64,000 nucleotides of DNA from the NCBI GenBank assembly GCA_026225945.1, contig JAMJFZ010002893.1, positions 1 through 64,000 on the forward strand, written 5' to 3'. The position numbers and the translations under genes are program-made. The notes under the pieces were generated by a model. The model saw only the letters and a list, made by a program, of their open reading frames with translations. It was not told where the DNA came from and searched no databases. The DNA is from Cricetomys ansorgei (taxonomy: Eukaryota; Chordata; Mammalia; Rodentia; Nesomyidae). Shown piece by piece: positions 55,225-64,000 of the stretch (positions are counted from its first letter, which is position 1; each line of letters begins with the position of its first letter).

Positions 55225-55445
55225 TCCTGTTGCTGAGTTGGAGAAATGACTAAACAGGTAAGAATAACCACAGTTCTTCCAGAAGAGCCAGGTACAATTC
55301 CCAGCACTTTATATGGTAGCACACATTCATCTGTTTTTATAACTCCATTTCCAAGCGCTCCAATTACTTCTCTGGCCTTCGTCTGGCATCTGTGGGCACT
55401 AGGAATGCCTGTGGTATGCAGATACGCATGCACACAAAACATCCA
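55225..55445 (+). mobile_element. B3/B2-type SINE
   Basis: 'gagttggagaaatgactaaa' (head), 'caattcccagcactttatat' and 'tctctggccttcgtctggca' are diverged B2/B3 landmarks. Confidence 0.7.
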
Positions 55446-55471
55446 TAGACATGAATTTTGTTGTTGGTTTT

Positions 55472-55616
55472 TGTTTTTCAAGACAGGGTTTCTATGTTGA
55501 CTCTGGCTGTCCTGGAATTCACTCTGTAAACCAGGGTGTCCTAGAACTCATAGAAATCTGCCTGCCTCTGTCTCCTAAGCGCTGGGATTAAAGCTGTATG
55601 CCATCACCACTCAGCA
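55472..55616 (-). mobile_element. B1 SINE, antisense
   Basis: 'caagacagggtttctatgtt', 'ctggctgtcctggaattca', 'ctgcctgcctctgtctcct' and 'gctgggattaaagc' are all present, near full length. Confidence 0.93.
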
Positions 55617-55854
55617 TGAATACTTTTCTAAAAATTAAAAAAAAATCCCTATTCCTGTGGGGTGTGCTGTCACCAAATTTAATCTTTTTTAAAGCTTATT
55701 TAAGCTTGTTTTTCAGGGAAATACCTTTGAGAATCTTCAATGGCAAATTTCCTGCTATAGGGTTCCTTCAGTCAGGTTTTGTCTCTCTTAAAGGAACCAA
55801 ATAGGTTCTCAGCAATGAGCAAGGAGGAGCTATTTCCCAGGTGGTTTTCCCAAG

Positions 55855-56080
55855 CCCAAGGTCCCGCCCCTTTGAGATGGTGGGACCCTTGTTGGACGGC
55901 TCGCTTAGCCATTGGGCGGAGGCAGCACTCAGAGTGAAAGTATTGATCTTCTCCTTCCTTTCCTAATCCTCCCGACCAAGAGTGGGTCGTTGGGGAGAAG
56001 GGTTCAGAGGGGATGCCACAGGCCCTTGTACTTTTCCACGTGTCTGAGATTCAACCTCAGGGCTGCCCAGCCTCAATCAA
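55855..56080 (+). promoter_or_regulatory. Promoter-like block with possible noncoding first exon
   Basis: What is seen: a GC box (CCCGCCCC, 55,863-55,870), an inverted CCAAT box (ATTGG, 55,911-55,915) merging with GGCGGAG, several CpG dinucleotides in an otherwise CpG-poor window, an E-box CACGTG at 56,037 and a good splice donor CAA|GTAAGC at 56,080/56,081. There is no TATA box. The order fits a housekeeping-type TSS near ~55,920 and a ~150-bp first exon. I could not identify a downstream exon, so the gene, if any, is unknown. A second CACGTG lies at 56,272. Confidence 0.4.
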
Positions 56081-57560
56081 GTAAGCTTCTCCCATTATCC
56101 CCATTCCCCACCCCCAAACTCCCTCTTGCCCTTGTGCGGGAGGACTTGGTGACTAGGGCAGTCTCTCTGGTGCTAGGCCTCTCCCCTTCCTGCTGAGGGT
56201 GCCACCCTGGGAGCCTTGGGCCTTGGCACGCTCCCAGAACCCTTGGGCAGGCAGGGGTGGGTGGGAGGCAACACGTGGGTTGGCCTTGTTCTTGAGTTTA
56301 GGGACCCTGAGTTTTGTGTTGTGGGCTGCACCTGGAGATCCTCGATGGGAAAGCCTCCATTGGTGATCGGTAAACACTTCCTCTGGCCAGAGGACCCTGC
56401 GGGAGGCAGGCAAGAGCTCAGCAACATTTCCCCTAAGGAAGGGCTCCAACTATCCTCTGCCAGGGAGGTGCAGGTGTGGTGGTTTGAAGTAAGTAGTCGC
56501 TGAACTTTGTGGAATGCCCGGTGCATGGCTGCTTGGGCTCTGCAAGCTTACTGGTAAGAACTTTTACTTTCGAGGATGTTATACACAAAAAAAAAAAGAA
56601 AGAAAGAAAGAAAGAAATAAGAAAAGTGTGGAGGGAACCAGCCTTTCCCACAAATGGGTTCACAGAAACTCTACATAGGAGGGAGTATGAGCATAGGAAA
56701 AATGAAGAATGACAAACGAACCGGGTAGTTCGTTCTTTTATGGGACCGGAGGAAATGACATGCACGATCGTGCTTTAAAATGACACGTGGAACACACTTT
56801 AAAAGTAAAACGCAGGAGCGTTTTTAATAGGGAAATTAACAGTACATGTTAAGAAAAGAGAGGGGCAAGAGAGAGAGACTGACAATGCAAAGCGCCTTGT
56901 CAGTGGAAAAACCACACCAAGAGGAGAAGGAAGGACAGACTTACAATATACACTACCAGGGATAGGGCCACACCAGAAAGAGAGAGAATTACTCTGGGAA
57001 GAGGTTTAAAAAGCCAAATAGTTTTTTGATATGCAGATGTTGCTCAGGCCTTCAGAGATTTCGTATGTAGATGTAGTCACACCCAGGATGGGGGTTGGGA
57101 ATCCTCCCTCCTGCGACTTATCTTGTTTGCTAAAAAAGAACATTTGACTTAATACTGTTAGCTGAATAATATCTCCATCTGCACCAAACAGAGCAGAGTG
57201 CCATGTAGGCAAAGAAGGTTTTTATTTTACAGTTTTAGCTGTTTGGTGCACATTTATTTTTTCTCTATCTAGGCTCCTTTTGCTTCTGTCTGTTACTATC
57301 AATATGAATGGGTAGCTTTACACATGCCAGGACTTAGAAGCCTGCAAGATATTTTACAAAGACAATTACTTTTGAGTAAAAAATGGCTGCTTCTCCTTCT
57401 CAGCTAACACCGGCCAGCTAAGGTATCACTAGGCCATGCAGACATAATGAAAGACTTTTGTCGCCATCACAGTGAAGGGGAGGAAGGGGCAGAATGGCTG
57501 GTAAACCGAAGTTCCCCACTGGGGAGTCTGGAACCTTGTTGACATACTTCTACCTCATTG
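56080..57560. other. Unique sequence downstream of the promoter-like block
   Basis: It is GC-rich until ~56,500, then mixed. Overlapping frames of 94-117 codons on both strands (56,153-56,526) lack family motifs. An A/GAAA tract lies at 56,587-56,617. Confidence 0.4.
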
Positions 57561-57599
57561 CAGGGTATTAGGGCTCCAGCAGAAAAGGAAAGGAAAAAA

Positions 57600-57659
57600 A
57601 AAGGAAGGAAGGAAGGAAGGAAGGAAGGAAGGAAGGAAGGAAGGAAGGAAGGAAGGAAG
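57600..57659. repeat. (GGAA)n microsatellite, ~14 units
   Basis: Nearly pure GGAA repeats followed by a purine tail to 57,682. The lysine/glycine/arginine-rich 119-codon frame across it is an artefact. Confidence 0.97.
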
Positions 57660-57861
57660 AAAGAAAAAGAAAAGGAAAAAAAGCCACCTTTGTGCATATG
57701 CGTTGACAATGGCTGCTCACACTCCCTTCTTTTGTGGATGTTTCAGACCACCTCTACTCCCCCAAAGCAGCAAAAAGCTACATTTGTGTGTGTGCATTGG
57801 CACGTTCCCACAAATTTCCGGGACTATTCAATTTTTCTTGTATTGTTTACTTTGCTTTTAT

Positions 57862-57998
57862 TCATGGAGACAGAGTTTCTCTGTGTAGCCCTGGCTGTCA
57901 TGGAACTCTCTCTGTAGACCAGGCTGGCCTCACTCTCAGATCCCCTGCTCTGCCTCTCCAGTGCTGGACTAAAAGTGTGTGCTACCATCACCCAGCCT
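57862..57998 (-). mobile_element. B1 SINE, antisense
   Basis: 'gagacagagtttctctgtgt', 'ctggctgtcatggaactc', 'gtagaccaggctggcctca' and 'ctaccatcacccagcc' are in order, near full length. Confidence 0.93.
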
Positions 57999-57999
57999 C

Positions 58000-58715
58000 T
58001 ATTCATATTTTATTCTAAGTTTTGTGAATTTGGGAAGCTATGATATTATGGTTATGATCATTTTTACGACACTGATTATGGATCCCAGAGCCTTGCACAT
58101 GCAAGTAAAGCTAAATCGAGCAAATCAAAGCTTTAAAAGTAGATCAAAATGCTAATCATTTACAGATGCTAGTGCTGTCTGTATTTGTATGGATTCCTGT
58201 GTATCCTTGTATTTCCTGTTACTCATAGTGATGCAGAAAGTACCTAAAGCAGCATAATTTAAAACTTACAAGTTCTGAAGAGATATCATAATTCCTACTT
58301 TATTTACCATGATGAATATTATGTTCACATATAGCCACATTTTTTCTTTCTTTTCCTTATTCTTTGATGTATTTTTAGTCAAATGTAGGAAAACCTAGAC
58401 TTCCTCTAGAATGATAAAGGAATGACCTAATACAAAAAACAAAACAAGCACGCTTGCTCTTTGCTTAGCTTGTGATCCCACACAGCTCACCAGCTTCATA
58501 CAGTGAACCAGGCATGGGACTCTGCGCACACAGCCGCTCTTCTTTACTCCCACCTGATTTGGGAGACAGATCATATATTAGTTCCTGTGTAGAATTTGGT
58601 CCTCTTCTTACTTTTTCTTTTTTCAAACTAAGTGTCTTGTACCCGGCATCTCCTGTCTTCCTCTCCCAAATGCTGAGGTTACCGGCCTATGCTAAAACGT
58701 CGAGAATTGTAGAGT
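58000..58715. other. Intergenic, no gene recognised
   Basis: Only short frames. Fragments at 58,440-58,690 resemble decayed antisense SINE text, but I do not call it. Confidence 0.45.
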
Positions 58716-58719
58716 ATTT

Positions 58720-59112
58720 TTAAAGTTTATTTTTAATCATGTGTGTACTTCTATGATGGTGTGTGTGTGTGTGTGTGTGTGTGTGTTGATGAAGTGTGTG
58801 TGAGTGTGGTGGACTATCCACAGGGTGCATGATGGCTAGAGGAAAACTTTTAGAAGTTACTTCTCCTCTTTGAACTTGTCTGAGACAGAGTCTCTTGTTA
58901 CTACCTGTGCAATAAACACTCCAGGATAGTGGGTCCACAACCTTTGCGTTCATTCTGCTTTCATCTTTGATTCCTATCTTTCTACACAAAGGTAGGGATG
59001 CCAAATGTGCACTACAGCTTCTGGCTTTTATTTTTATTTCTGGGGATCTAAACTTAGATGCTCAGAGTCACTCAGCAACTACTTTTACATATTGAGACAC
59101 CTCCTTGATCCT
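58720..59112 (-). mobile_element. B3/B4-type SINE, antisense, with (GT)n
   Basis: 'taaagtttatttttaatcat' and (GT)n at 58,759-58,786, then 'ggtggactatccacagggtg', 'gagacagagtctcttgtta' and the reversed head region 'tattgagacacctccttgat'. It is strongly diverged and may be composite. Confidence 0.5.
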
Positions 59113-59267
59113 AGATACATTATTGGATGCCCTGTTACAGTGCACATTTTTATAAATAATGACAACTGTCTTAACTAAATCCATGCTTTGTCCTATCTCT
59201 CCTGGACATTCCTACCTGTTTGTATTCCTTAAGAACACTGAGACAGCACAGGGTTCAAAGGCCCTTT

Positions 59268-59291
59268 GAAGTTATATATAACTTCGAAGTT

Positions 59292-59340
<49 letters not shown>

Positions 59341-59420
59341 CGTGTGTGCGCATATATATATGCGTGTGTGTGCACGCACACACACACACACTCACTCACA
59401 CATATATATATACATATATG
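59268..59420. repeat. Overlapping palindromes and (TA)n(TG)n(CA)n tract
   Basis: An 18-bp perfect palindrome (59,268-59,285, GAAGTTATATATAACTTC) overlaps a 16-bp palindrome (59,278-59,293, ATAACTTCGAAGTTAT). They lead into (TA)n at 59,294-59,337 and alternating TG/CA to about 59,418. The region is strongly prone to non-B DNA. Confidence 0.9.
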
Positions 59421-59544
59421 TATGAAGTTAAGTATCTTTCATGTAGTGAATAATGGAACACAGGGCATTGTATATACTAAGTAAAGATAATTCTACTACT
59501 AATACATAGTGTCATATGGATGAATTTAGATAATATTTGTGGGG

Positions 59545-59690
59545 GTGGGGGTTGGTTCACGTCTTTCATCTCAGCAGTCAGGATGCAAAAGCAGAAGAAC
59601 TCTAAAATTTTGAGGCTAGGCTCGTCTGCATATTGAGTTCTAGGAAAGCCAGGGCTACATGGTGAGACATTTGGCTAAAGAAGAAATAAG
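59545..59690 (+). mobile_element. Diverged B1 SINE
   Basis: 'catctcagcagtcaggatgc', 'aggctaggctcgtctgcat' and 'gaaagccagggctacatggt' in B1 order. A purine tail follows (59,684-59,745). Confidence 0.75.
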
Positions 59691-59699
59691 AGGAGAAAG

Positions 59700-60325
59700 A
59701 GGAATAGGGGAAGGGGTCAGGGAGGAAGAAGGGGAAAGGGAACATGAAAGTGTCAGCAACTCCAAAGACAATGACAATGACTGCAAAGTCTCAAAATGTG
59801 GCTCTTAACCGTAAGACTCACTGCAATTGTCCTGTCCCAGCACTTGAGAGCTGGGATTACAGGAATGCATTCCAAGACACAGATTTCCATTCTGTGTTCT
59901 AAGTCCATGTGCATTTGTGGAACTATAATATAATACAATGCACAAAATCCCTAAAACAGCACATTTTAAGTTTCTAAGAAGTGCTTAATATAAATATTTG
60001 TCTGATTATTTCTAATTATATATTTAAATGAGTAAAGGACTTTCACACTCTGAGCTGAGAGACAGAGGTGGACAGCTGGGAGAGAGAGAATGAATGACAA
60101 AATGACAGAAAGATAATCTCTGGGGAGAGTGTTTTTGAGTTTGGTGATTCTGCATGAAGCATCAGGATCAAACTCATTTTCTCATGAGACAGCTCAATAG
60201 AATCCTGTCCCTGGTTTCCAGTTTCAGGTGAAAAGAAAGTTGCTTAGTGGAGGATCAAAAATTAAGATACCTGAGAGTCTCAGAACACTGAGTCAAAGAA
60301 CACTGTCTATATATATTTGTATGAC
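59700..60325. other. Intergenic, no gene recognised
   Basis: No gene was seen. A purine-rich stretch at 59,690-59,745 is the B1 tail, and 59,825-59,880 has B1-like words ('gctgggattacaggaatgc'). Confidence 0.45.
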
Positions 60326-60327
60326 TC

Positions 60328-60382
60328 TGTGTGTGTGTGTGTGTGTGTGTTTGTGTGTGTGTGTATGTGTGTATGTGTGCAT
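60328..60382. repeat. (GT)n microsatellite
   Basis: Interrupted GT repeats. A counterpart lies at 63,677-63,710 in the second copy of the diverged duplication. Confidence 0.95.
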
Positions 60383-60389
60383 CTGTGGC

Positions 60390-60960
60390 AGTGTCTTTGG
60401 GCACTAAAGGATGCTGAAAGATGACAGGTAGGCACAGAACAATTCAGGCCTGTTTTCATAGCCCAAGCTTCCATTGACAAATGACCTTGCTGTGATGCTG
60501 GATCCAAATAAAGGCATTTTGAAATCTCCTGACTAGTTCACACTGAATAATACCAAAGGAGAAAACGCGGGTTCAAGGGTGAAAATCACCTTGTCGTGCT
60601 CTATCTTATCAAGATAATCTCCTGTTAGAATAGATAGAAGAGACTCTAAAATTGGAGTATGGGGTCTAAGGACTAACTATCTTTCTCATTCTATGTGTGT
60701 GTATGTGTATTTATGCTCTGTGAGCCCACTGAAAAAGAACCTAGGACCTGGAGAGACAAGAAATACCGCCATATGGGTCCAAGTCATGAAGGTCAATTTC
60801 AGATTTGACTGGGAAGAACAGGTCAGATCAGAGTTCAGAGGAAGCCCTTTAAGGGACTATCCCTCATCTCAAGCTGGGAATAATCATATTGGAATGACTG
60901 TGTACTTGTGACAAGGTATATCAGAGCAAGAACGTGGTAACAATAAGGAAGGAGAAAGGA
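60390..60960 (+). repeat. Left copy of a diverged tandem duplication
   Basis: Collinear matches to 63,290-63,990: 'gtgtctttgggcact' against 'atgtctttggacact', 'tctcctgactagtt' in both (60,524 and 63,436), 'accaaaggagaaa' in both (60,552 and 63,464), and 'ctcaagctggg' against 'ttcaagctggg'. The offset is about 2.9 kb, growing to ~3.06 kb at the right end. No coding frame is kept in both. Confidence 0.6.
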
Positions 60961-63285
60961 CTCATCCTTGGAATTGGCAAACCAGGCACCTCTGAAAACT
61001 CATAGAAATCGCATGCCAAGGGTGCCCCATTTGCAGCATCAGAGAGTCTGCCAACAGGAGGCTGGCCAACTCGAAGGAGAGTTGGAAAGCAATGCCAGGG
61101 TTGTCTCCAAAAGGCTGAGACAGTGATCTTTTCTAATAGGGCCCACCAAGCAAGGTCTCAGCCTTGTGGAGATGGGCATCTGGAGATTTCTCAGAGCTCA
61201 TGGGACAAAGGCTATCTGTCGGGGAAGAGAAAACGTTTCCCAAGTGAACATGGTGTATGATCTGGTACCCAGACTGGACAATCTGCCCAGGATTCTCTGG
61301 CCAGGACTGTCTGTTTGAGAGAGTGAGAATGACAAGGAATAGGAGAGACAGAACAAGTCAGAGACAGAGAGAGACACAGAGAGAGACAGAGAGGGAAAAT
61401 GAAAGTTTGCATGCAGCCTAGTGGTCAAACAGAGCCATTCTCTGGAATGACGGCTCTATGGTGTTTTGTTCCCTGTCCCTCATGTCTGGCCTGCTGGAGA
61501 CAAAAGATGAAGGCAGCTCCAGAGGTTCCTGTATGGGAAGTGACTGTGGGTGGTAGGGGTGGGTATGCTTTGTGGGCATCCTGGTAGGACCCATGAGAAC
61601 TATGTATTCATACTTGTTCCGAGGTGACCAAGTGTCGACTAGGATCATGTCAGAAGGCTCTGACTTGCTTGTGTGCCTTTTCCAAGCCTCAGGTAGGTAA
61701 TTGGGTGTTGGTAGATGTCAAGAGTCAAATGTGGGCTTTGGAAAAAGGAGAACAAACCAAGTATGCCCACTAGTGGTGTAGATGGTGTTGGGGGAGGCAG
61801 GAATGGGCTGGGGTGAGGCAGTGGTCCTGACATTCCTAGAAATAGATCATAGTGGTTGCCTGGCAATGCCATGTAGACCATAAGCATGGGAAACAAGCCC
61901 TAGGCCTCATGCGCAAGAGTACAGGTGGGATGGAATTTTTCTTCATTGGCAGTTTGCCTATCCTCACATCACACTCATGGGTGTCTATCCTGCCACTTCA
62001 AGCGAGATTGTGAATATTCCCCGACACCTCAGTGGCCCCTGTTTGGATCATGTGCAGCAGCATCCTTCTGAACCCTGATGGGACATGTTACCTGGAGGCA
62101 GCAGACCTGGGTCCAAGGGCAAAAAGACCCGAGGTTTCCAGAGGCCTGACTCATCTCCCATCAGACGATGTGCTCAGTCCTGAGTCACTGGAGCCCTCAC
62201 AAGTGCACACAACTGTCCAGTTGTGCGCACAGAGCCTTCTTCTGCCAGGTGGGAAGCCAGTGCTGTGCCCAGAGCCCTGATGAGGTGGGCACAGGTGGTG
62301 GACGTCTCCTTTAAGGCATCCATCCTTCCATCCACATGGCCCTGTGCACTGAGCATGCCTATCACAGGACCTGGTAGGCTGCCTTGACCTACAACCTGAC
62401 TTGATTGTGGCCATTTTCGTGACCATTGTACCCACCACAGTGTCACTTGGGGCCTGCCAGCCTTAGTGGTTATCCATGTGGTTCGGGTCAAAGTAAGCCA
62501 CAGGGTACTGAATGTCTATGCAGGTTCCAATCAATCCAGATTGTGCTGGCAGGGCAGCGAGGGGGCGGGTTTCAGTCTCCTATGTCCAGGCCTTGATTAC
62601 TCTTTCTCTGGCTCCTCCCCTGAGGTCAGGTCTGCATGGGGTTTCTAGAGTGTTTCCTTATGGTCTGTGGCAGGAGCCTTCTGATGCTCCAGAGGTCCCG
62701 AGTATGCAGTGTGTTACGGCCAGGCAACTGAGGAGCCATTGCGGTCTGTGACCTCTGATGCCGCCACCACCACACACCTCTCAAATGCCTGTCAGCCTCC
62801 CCCCATACCCAGGGACACCCTCATACCCCCAACACCGCAATGGGATCCCAGTAGTGGTCCTGCACTCTCCTGTTGGCCTATCCTGGCCAAGCTGTGTAGA
62901 GGCCATCTTGGAGCAAGAAGCCTGATTGCCGGTAGCAGTTTTTTTGCCTCCAAGAGGGCGGAGGGAGTCAGGTTGAGTTGCCAGGCAGTTGACATGCACA
63001 GTGCACTACTGCCATCAAGCAGAATTGCTTTGCTGCTCACACTGGCAGTTCCCGGTTTCTGCCTGGACATGGCAGACAGGCTAGGCAGGAGCATCTAGGC
63101 CTGGCTGGACAGGAAGCACCCACTTCACCTGCAGGCTTCCTGGCGGCCCAGGAGAGCTTTGGCAAGAAGCAGATACAATGTCCCATGACCAGGCCAGGAT
63201 GCGGGCGTGCAGCTGCCCTGCTGGCCAAGAGCCACAGAGCATGGCTGGCTGGGCATGGCGAAGCACAGCCTTCCAGGTCCCAGGC
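60960..63285. other. Mostly unique GC-moderate sequence, no gene recognised
   Basis: Overlapping frames of 60-129 codons on both strands (longest 62,709-63,098, +) show no conserved motif, no codon pattern distinct from neighbours and no clear splice pattern. 61,346-61,392 is a GA-rich simple tract. It could be intronic or form the rest of the duplicated unit. Confidence 0.45.
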
Positions 63286-63289
63286 CCTG

Positions 63290-63677
63290 AATGTCTTTGG
63301 ACACTGAATCTTGCTCTAAAGACGTCAAGCAGGCACCAGACCACCCAGGCTACGTTTGCTAAGCTCCTTCCTGTTGGTAAAACCAACTCCTTGTGATGCC
63401 AGACTCCCATGGAGGCCCCATACACGTTCGTGGCTTCTCCTGACTAGTTATCCTTGCTTCACACCAAAGGAGAAAGAAAGCCCAGCTTCAAGGGTCCAGA
63501 CTCCCCTGTCAGGTTCTGGCTCATCCATGGAATCTCAGTGGTCATAATAGTTACCAGAGTACGGAAAATTTGCAGGCTCCAGAGTCCACGGTCCCAGAAT
63601 ATTTTCTGTGACTGTGTGTTTGTGCGCTTGGGTGTCGATGTGCGCCTGTGTACTTGTGTGCCTGTGTGGTCCAGGCC

Positions 63678-63719
<42 letters not shown>

Positions 63720-63990
63720 GAGAGAGAGAGAGTGTCTGTGTCTGTGTGTGGGTTTTTCTGTGTCTGCAACTATGTGTGTGTGTGAGAGAGAGAGAAAATT
63801 AGAGAGAGCGCATATATTTTTCTCTGGTAGTCCACCCAATAAGAAGCTATATATGCCTCTGATTGGGAGGGAAAGGTCAGGTCCCTGTGAAGGGGAAGCC
63901 CCCATCAGGATCCCATCCTCAGTTCAAGCTGGGCGTGAGGTCTGGACTCTTTTCTGGATAACCCTGTACCTGTGGCAAGTTCTGTCTGAC
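63290..63990 (+). repeat. Right copy of the diverged tandem duplication
   Basis: It is collinear with 60,390-60,960 and extended by the (GT)n(GA)n insertion at 63,600-63,795. It ends close to the window edge, so its full extent is not visible. Confidence 0.6.
63677..63795. repeat. (GT)n(GA)n microsatellite
   Basis: GT repeats switch to GA repeats at ~63,701, with a second GT/GA block at 63,773-63,794. The 148- and 72-codon antisense frames rich in SLSLSL/THTHTH come from it. Confidence 0.95.
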
Positions 63991-64000
63991 CAATTACCTG

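Noticed and set aside
57558..57917. 119-codon lysine/glutamate/glycine/arginine-rich frame
   Set aside because: It is a translation of the (GGAA)n tract plus an antisense B1.
59278..59293. loxP-like site (ATAACTTCG arms)
   Set aside because: The two 8-9-bp arms meet directly with no 8-bp spacer and only partial arms, next to simple repeats. A chance palindrome in AT-rich DNA.
62709..63098. 129-codon frame as a coding exon
   Set aside because: Several frames of similar length overlap on both strands. There is no recognised motif, no supported splice structure, and the sequence is not maintained in the neighbouring diverged duplication.
63459..63905. 148-codon minus-strand frame with SLSLSL and THTHTH runs
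   Set aside because: Generated by the (GT)n(GA)n microsatellite.

Overview
ORGANISM. The window is nuclear DNA from a muroid rodent (mouse/rat/hamster/deer-mouse group). The evidence is many B1, B2, B3/B4 and ID SINE copies on both strands, L1 3' ends of rodent type, a URR1-like hAT-Charlie element, rodent betaretrovirus-like (ERV2/ERVK) remnants, long (GT)n, (GGAA)n and (TA)n microsatellites, and no compact prokaryote-like coding. Species cannot be fixed from sequence alone. The ~345-bp satellite monomer has the length reported for the Peromyscus PMSat centromeric satellite, but that sequence could not be compared here. LAYOUT. 1-10,778: gene-poor sequence with old SINE/L1 pieces and a decayed betaretroviral gag-pro remnant (about 7.9-9.3 kb, + strand). 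10,779-24,696: a macrosatellite of 4.76 head-to-tail copies of a ~2.92-kb unit. Each copy carries B1 and B3 fragments and one 124-bp exon-like block (125 bp in copy 1) with a strong splice acceptor and a plausible donor. The block is open in one frame in four of five copies and frameshifted in the first. 24,697-34,545: about 28.6 copies of a ~345-bp AT-rich satellite that starts directly against the broken last macrosatellite unit; the first 16 monomers are very alike and the rest are decayed. 34,540-36,800: three partial, imperfect copies of a low-copy element that also occurs at ~2.34 kb, so the arrays are flanked by relatives of one element. 36.8-52.3 kb: an ordinary repeat-rich desert with L1 fragments on both strands, LTR-like sequence, a second betaretroviral pro-RT scrap and many SINEs. 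52,390-53,870: a minisatellite with a 19-bp unit, roughly 75 copies. 55.86-56.08 kb: the only promoter-like block (GC box, CCAAT, E-box, then a splice donor). 57-60 kb: SINEs and microsatellites. 60.39-64 kb: mostly unique sequence containing a diverged tandem duplication with an offset of about 2.9 kb. GENES. I find no intact protein-coding gene, rRNA, tRNA gene or known ncRNA. The open frames are short or arise from SINEs or tandem repeats. The best coding candidate is the exon-like block repeated in the macrosatellite; I do not recognise its ~40-residue product. Its last copy differs from its nearest relatives by eight substitutions within 45 bp, all amino-acid changing, while the flanks are nearly identical. 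The last macrosatellite unit is itself a visible recombinant between unit-4-like and unit-3-like sequence.
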